From positions 1 to 64,000 of the forward strand of contig CAMFGH010000002.1 of the NCBI GenBank assembly GCA_945949875.1: DNA of 64,000 nt, written 5' to 3'. This document shows positions 60,531 to 64,000 of the stretch, one piece after another (position 1 is the stretch's first letter; every line of letters begins with the position of its first letter). The stretch is from an uncultured bacterium (GTDB taxonomy: Bacteria; Bacillota; Clostridia; Lachnospirales; Lachnospiraceae). A model generated the notes under the pieces. It was not told the DNA's origin. It made no database searches and saw only the letters and a program-made list of their open reading frames with translations. Made by a program: the position numbers and the translations under genes.

Positions 60531-62240
60531 TTAATCTAGATATTCCCCAAAAACATTGAGTTCATTATAATCTGCAAATTTAAATCCATCTTTTATGGAA
60601 TCACCTCTCATGGTGAACTGAATATCACCACCGGGCAGTGGATGATATCCGGATACCCTGTAATAAAATGTAATTCCATTGATTTCGTGCTCTTTTACCC
60701 GTCCTTCCCCTTCATTGCTGTCATAATCTGTCTGTTTTATATAAGCCGGAGTTGACCTGGCTCCCCAAATAGCTTTGGTAAGTACAGCGCCCTTCCAGCA
60801 GAAGAAAAGTGCGATTACAACCGTCAATATTACCGGTTTCTTCCATGGCATCTTTCCCCACAGGTTGATATATATTTCCCCAAACACCAGAAGAATCAAC
60901 AGCAAAATGTAGGTATAACCATATCTGGTAAGGGGTGCACTAAGAAGCCAAAACAGGAAAGAAGCTACAATCGTTCCCTGTACCAGTACCACATCCCAGT
61001 TCGGATTCTTTTTCTGTACCCACTGCTGATAAATTTTATACAAAAATGCGATTCCAAACAGCACCAGTGCAACAGCATCCCCTAACAGAAGCAGTTTCTC
61101 GGTAGAAGAAAGGACGGTGCTAAACCATCCCGGAATCCACTTATCCGGAGTAGAATGATATAGATCGTAGTCATGGATTCCTTTTCCCCAGCTTTTGATC
61201 TGAAAGGAATCCGCATCTACCTTCATCGTCGGTACTTTCCAATCCACATCAAATAAATCCAATGCGGAAAATGGATATAAAAGCCATCCGCAGATCAGCA
61301 CATTCCGAATCAGATAAGGGGCAATGACCAGAATACCCATGCACAGATAAGTGACGATCTCTTTTCCCTTTTTCTGTCTGCAAAGCATGATAACCGGTTT
61401 AATCATCAATATCAGAATCAGTCCTGCTGTCAGCTTCAGCGTCACAGTATAAACACCGACCACACAAAGCAGGGAATAGGGAACCGTCGAAGCATTTTTT
61501 TCTTCCAGCAGATCCAGCCAGCTGATTACGATATAAAAAAGAATAATCATTACTGCAAAATCTGAGGACGGAGACATCAGTTCTTTATGAAGCAAAGTCA
61601 GATAATATATTGCACCGATTCTTGCGAAATCAGACAGAACTACTTTCTTCCGCTTCCATAAAGCCCCCAGATCCATACAGAACACACCCAGAATCAGTGC
61701 CATAAATCCCTGCACCGCATGCATGGACTGCCCCAAAATATATTTCATACTATAAAGAGCTGAAAGGCAGAACATGGAGCTGTTATATGCTGCTCTGGAC
61801 TGCAGATTGGCCAGTCCCTTTACGACGCCATACTCTTCGATCCATCGGATGCTCTGGGCATGATATAAATTGGTATCTACCAGATAGCTTCCTCTGGATG
61901 TAAAATAGGCAATCACCAGGATCAAAAGCCCAATCCCCACTTTTTTTGCCACGGAAGTTCCCTTCCAGGCAGACATCAGACGTTCCAGAATTGTTTTACG
62001 ACACAGGATAAAAATCACCAGGGATATCAGCAAAAAGATACCATTTGCTTCCCAATTTACCCGGTAAAAGCAGGAAACCCACTGAGCATAGGTGGTGGCA
62101 ACGATCAGGCCAGCCACAAGATAGCTGTGGATATGCTTTACACGGTAGCCGAATTTCTTTTCAACCAGGTAAAGTATGCCAAAACCAGTCAGAAAGGTTG
62201 TTATGAAGATGTATAGCCAGTTTAAAAGAATAAATAGCAT
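60531..62240 (-). CDS. Polytopic membrane protein, LIC_10190-like GT-C-type
   Basis: A 569-residue protein with about twelve helices. The first large outside loop has SRGSYLVDTNLYHAQSIRWIEEYG and GLANLQSRAAYNSSMFCLSALY, the arrangement I associate with the LIC_10190-type membrane family of surface-glycan loci. The C-terminal part ends in a soluble region (HEINGITFYYRVSGYHPLPGG). AGAGGACAAAC precedes the ATG. It follows a 444-residue membrane gene and precedes the reduced PTPS-related gene by 15 bp. Family naming is from memory of motifs and needs a profile search. Confidence 0.65.
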   Translation of the reverse strand: MLFILLNWLYIFITTFLTGFGILYLVEKKFGYRVKHIHSYLVAGLIVATTYAQWVSCFYRVNWEANGIFLLISLVIFILCRKTILERLMSAWKGTSVAKKVGIGLLILVIAYFTSRGSYLVDTNLYHAQSIRWIEEYGVVKGLANLQSRAAYNSSMFCLSALYSMKYILGQSMHAVQGFMALILGVFCMDLGALWKRKKVVLSDFARIGAIYYLTLLHKELMSPSSDFAVMIILFYIVISWLDLLEEKNASTVPYSLLCVVGVYTVTLKLTAGLILILMIKPVIMLCRQKKGKEIVTYLCMGILVIAPYLIRNVLICGWLLYPFSALDLFDVDWKVPTMKVDADSFQIKSWGKGIHDYDLYHSTPDKWIPGWFSTVLSSTEKLLLLGDAVALVLFGIAFLYKIYQQWVQKKNPNWDVVLVQGTIVASFLFWLLSAPLTRYGYTYILLLILLVFGEIYINLWGKMPWKKPVILTVVIALFFCWKGAVLTKAIWGARSTPAYIKQTDYDSNEGEGRVKEHEINGITFYYRVSGYHPLPGGDIQFTMRGDSIKDGFKFADYNELNVFGEYLD

Positions 62241-62347
62241 GTTTGTCCTCTGAATTTTTAACTTATAATATCATAATCTTATAATCTATATCTTCTCGAA
62301 CCCACATATATCATGAAAGGACACTTTCGTTACGGTTATAACGTACT

Positions 62348-63616
62348 TTAGTCCCACATCCAGTAGGAGACGCCCTGGATGAGGTTCAAATAGAAATAAA
62401 TTCCACAATACAAATGATATAGGAAGACGATTCCTGCTGCCACCACATAAGTGCGTCGCAGCAGATTTTTGCCGGTGGTAATGGCGTCCTGCCACCATTT
62501 CAGGATACTGACTACAAAGATAGCAAGTATTGCGAAGCTGTAGCCCCACATGAAATTTCCGTCGCTTGCTCTTCCGCCTGTCTCACAAAACAGGAACAGC
62601 TCCAGAAATCCAAAGCCTGCCATCAGCCATGCTCCCAGAAACCACCTGTCTTTTTTCAGGTCGCGGATATGAAAAACCAGTACCATAAGCGGGAATAAAA
62701 TGGATAACCCAGCGGCAATCAAAGGATATCCGCTATGCAGGCCAAGGGCGTATCCCGGCCTAAGTTCCCATCCGTTTCCGGTATCTGCGCCAAACAAAAT
62801 CGCATTTTGAAACAGTATTACAAAGAGAGACGGAATCACTGTAAGGCCAAAACAGAATACTTTTTTAAAGGGAGTGCCCTGCAGCAGATCCGTCAATAAA
62901 AACAGTGCCATCATGGGTGCAAACACCAATAAAAAACTGGGTTTTATTCCGGTACAGATCATCAGAAGTACTGTGAAAATGCACCATCTCTTTCCGTTCA
63001 ATTCGTCCCGGTATATCGGCTCCAGCTGCAGATAATATAATATACATGCCAGTGCTGCCGCTTTCATTACAATATATGTAGAATTATGCCAGATGGAAGC
63101 AGATTCCATACCAATGTATCTGCCATCTGCCATCCCTTTTACATAACAACCCATGACCAGATTAAGTGCCCATGCTACCAGAAGGAACAGTGACCGGTAG
63201 ACAATGATTCTGTCTGCTACCAGATGCTTTGTTACTTTACTGGTTCTTCTGCCAATCATTCCCAGTCCCAGTTTGCACATTCCATTCAGTTTTAAAAGAA
63301 CAAGGTATGTCAGATAAACAGATATCACGCTGCATACCGATAGGAACAGGGAAATAGCCAGATCTCCAAAGGGCAGCTTATACAGTGCCTGATATACAAA
63401 GGCAGTTAGGCTGTAATACCAGCCATCCTCTACAATCATCTTGATATGGGCCGGCAGGTCAGACTCATAGACAGAACCGTCCACCCACTGTGTCTGTTTA
63501 TAAAACAGATAAACCATGGAAATTCCATACAGAAGAATACCCAGATTGATCCCTATATAACCGATTTTATCCCATTTTTCTTTCTGCTCCAAAGATTGTT
63601 CAACAGACTTGTCCAT
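62348..63616 (-). CDS. Polytopic membrane protein, GT-C-like, unknown
   Basis: A 422-residue protein with about ten helices. A first outside loop reads WVDGSVYESDLPAHIKMIVEDGWYYSL, acidic as in other GT-C-like proteins of the locus, and late segments include RASDGNFMWGYSFAI. Start at 63616 chosen for TAGGA 8 nt upstream; the ORF stays open to 63682 with a weak TTG and ATGs of poor context. It is related to the truncated gene at the right edge, so the pair is a tandem duplication. Confidence 0.62.
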   Translation of the reverse strand: MDKSVEQSLEQKEKWDKIGYIGINLGILLYGISMVYLFYKQTQWVDGSVYESDLPAHIKMIVEDGWYYSLTAFVYQALYKLPFGDLAISLFLSVCSVISVYLTYLVLLKLNGMCKLGLGMIGRRTSKVTKHLVADRIIVYRSLFLLVAWALNLVMGCYVKGMADGRYIGMESASIWHNSTYIVMKAAALACILYYLQLEPIYRDELNGKRWCIFTVLLMICTGIKPSFLLVFAPMMALFLLTDLLQGTPFKKVFCFGLTVIPSLFVILFQNAILFGADTGNGWELRPGYALGLHSGYPLIAAGLSILFPLMVLVFHIRDLKKDRWFLGAWLMAGFGFLELFLFCETGGRASDGNFMWGYSFAILAIFVVSILKWWQDAITTGKNLLRRTYVVAAGIVFLYHLYCGIYFYLNLIQGVSYWMWD

Positions 63617-63728
63617 CTTCCTTTTCCTACCATTCAAAATCTGCGTCATTTCATTCTTTTGCTCTTTTTCCATCACATTCAACTAGAATGACTTTGCTAA
63701 AATCACAGAAATCTTCTGCATTTTTTAT

Positions 63729-64000
63729 TTAGAAACAATAATAGAACTGCCCGCTCCAGATATACAGGAAATAAATGATCCCGCAATAAACATGCCAGCC
63801 ATACGCCAGCCATTCCGCCACCAGAAGATACCATTTCTGCTCGCCGGACAGCGTATTTTGTATCAGTAAGATAAGACTGACCATAAAAACAAAGAAAATA
63901 CCATGCATATATCCCCAGGAAAAGTTCATATGCACAAAACGGTCGCCTTTCTCATACAGAAGAAGCATTTCCAAAAGACTCACGATCAGCTGAAACCAGG
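63729..64000 (-). CDS. Polytopic membrane protein, partial (C-terminal 90 residues visible)
   Basis: The frame is open to the right edge, so the start lies outside. The visible part reads LLEMLLLYEKGDRFVHMNFSW, then GYMHGIFFVFMVSL and two more helices. It aligns with the C-terminus of the gene at 62348-63616 (ELFLFCETGGRASDGNFMWGY ... FVVSIL), so it is a tandem paralogue. Apparent internal starts (63983 GTG) are not the real start. Confidence 0.7.
   Translation of the reverse strand, partial: WFQLIVSLLEMLLLYEKGDRFVHMNFSWGYMHGIFFVFMVSLILLIQNTLSGEQKWYLLVAEWLAYGWHVYCGIIYFLYIWSGQFYYCF

Noticed and set aside
1-64000. tRNA, rRNA, phage or transposase genes
   Set aside because: I looked for characteristic motifs and neighbours and saw none; without a covariance search, small RNAs cannot be excluded.

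Overview
The window looks like a Lachnospiraceae-type (Clostridia, low-to-mid GC, Gram-positive) chromosome. The genes have strong AGGAGG-like ribosome-binding sites, several TTG/GTG starts and tight ATGA/TAATG overlaps. They include gut-Clostridia hallmarks: CotH-family kinases, membrane-anchored GH25 muramidases with Ig-like modules, and large PTPS-related (YfhO-like) membrane proteins. I cannot name the genus. Almost the whole window is one very large surface-glycan locus. I saw no tRNA, rRNA, CRISPR array, phage gene or transposase.

Layout. (1) 1-8931, minus strand: dTDP-sugar genes (rfbB, rfbA, rfbC; no rfbD here), two membrane-anchored GH25 lysozymes placed among them, and an ABC exporter of the Wzm/Wzt or TagGH type whose ATPase runs off the left edge. 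(2) 9236-10860, plus strand: a zinc-ribbon orphan and a transmembrane SGNH-like protein that has lost its catalytic Ser and Asn, with short tandem repeats and terminators. (3) 11540-45584, minus strand: about 34 kb of 25 collinear genes with small gaps or overlaps. It starts with an MsbA/PglK-like ABC flippase and a GT2, then large PTPS-related membrane proteins, CMP-pseudaminic-acid-type genes (pseF, pseI, pseG), an ATP-grasp enzyme, a HAD phosphatase and a CotH kinase. Lipid-linked-sugar modules follow (SGNH + GtrII-like + GtrB-like, acyltransferase-3, GT-C-like proteins), then a WecE aminotransferase with a GNAT acetyltransferase, and finally more GT-C-like proteins. (4) 45832-50511, minus: a sialyltransferase-like glycosyltransferase and two overlapping short CotH proteins. 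(5) 50588-54366, plus: a long CotH protein and a PseC-like aminotransferase, forming an inverted island. It is followed by 611 bp of repeats containing two 96-bp MITE-like copies. (6) 54978-64000, minus: an aldo/keto reductase with ferredoxin domain, three more PTPS-related proteins and three GT-C-like membrane proteins, the last cut by the right edge.

How the genes may work together (inference). Cytoplasmic enzymes make dTDP-hexoses (possibly dTDP-Fuc4NAc) and a CMP-nonulosonic acid of the pseudaminic type. GT2 and GT52/GT38-like transferases and polyprenyl-phosphate-sugar synthases use these donors. Two ABC transporters export or flip the products. Many GT-C-like membrane proteins then decorate the glycan outside the cell, with O-acyl editing by SGNH and acyltransferase-3 proteins and possible phosphotransfer by secreted CotH kinases.

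Most striking observations: a near-complete but scattered pseudaminic acid pathway in a Gram-positive-type locus together with a candidate nonulosonate transferase; four CotH paralogues with different active-site motifs; a graded series of PTPS-related paralogues that seem to lose domains; a degenerate SGNH pseudo-enzyme; a MITE-like pair that seems to have seeded tandem arrays; and a recurring pattern of short tandem duplications placed just after stop codons.
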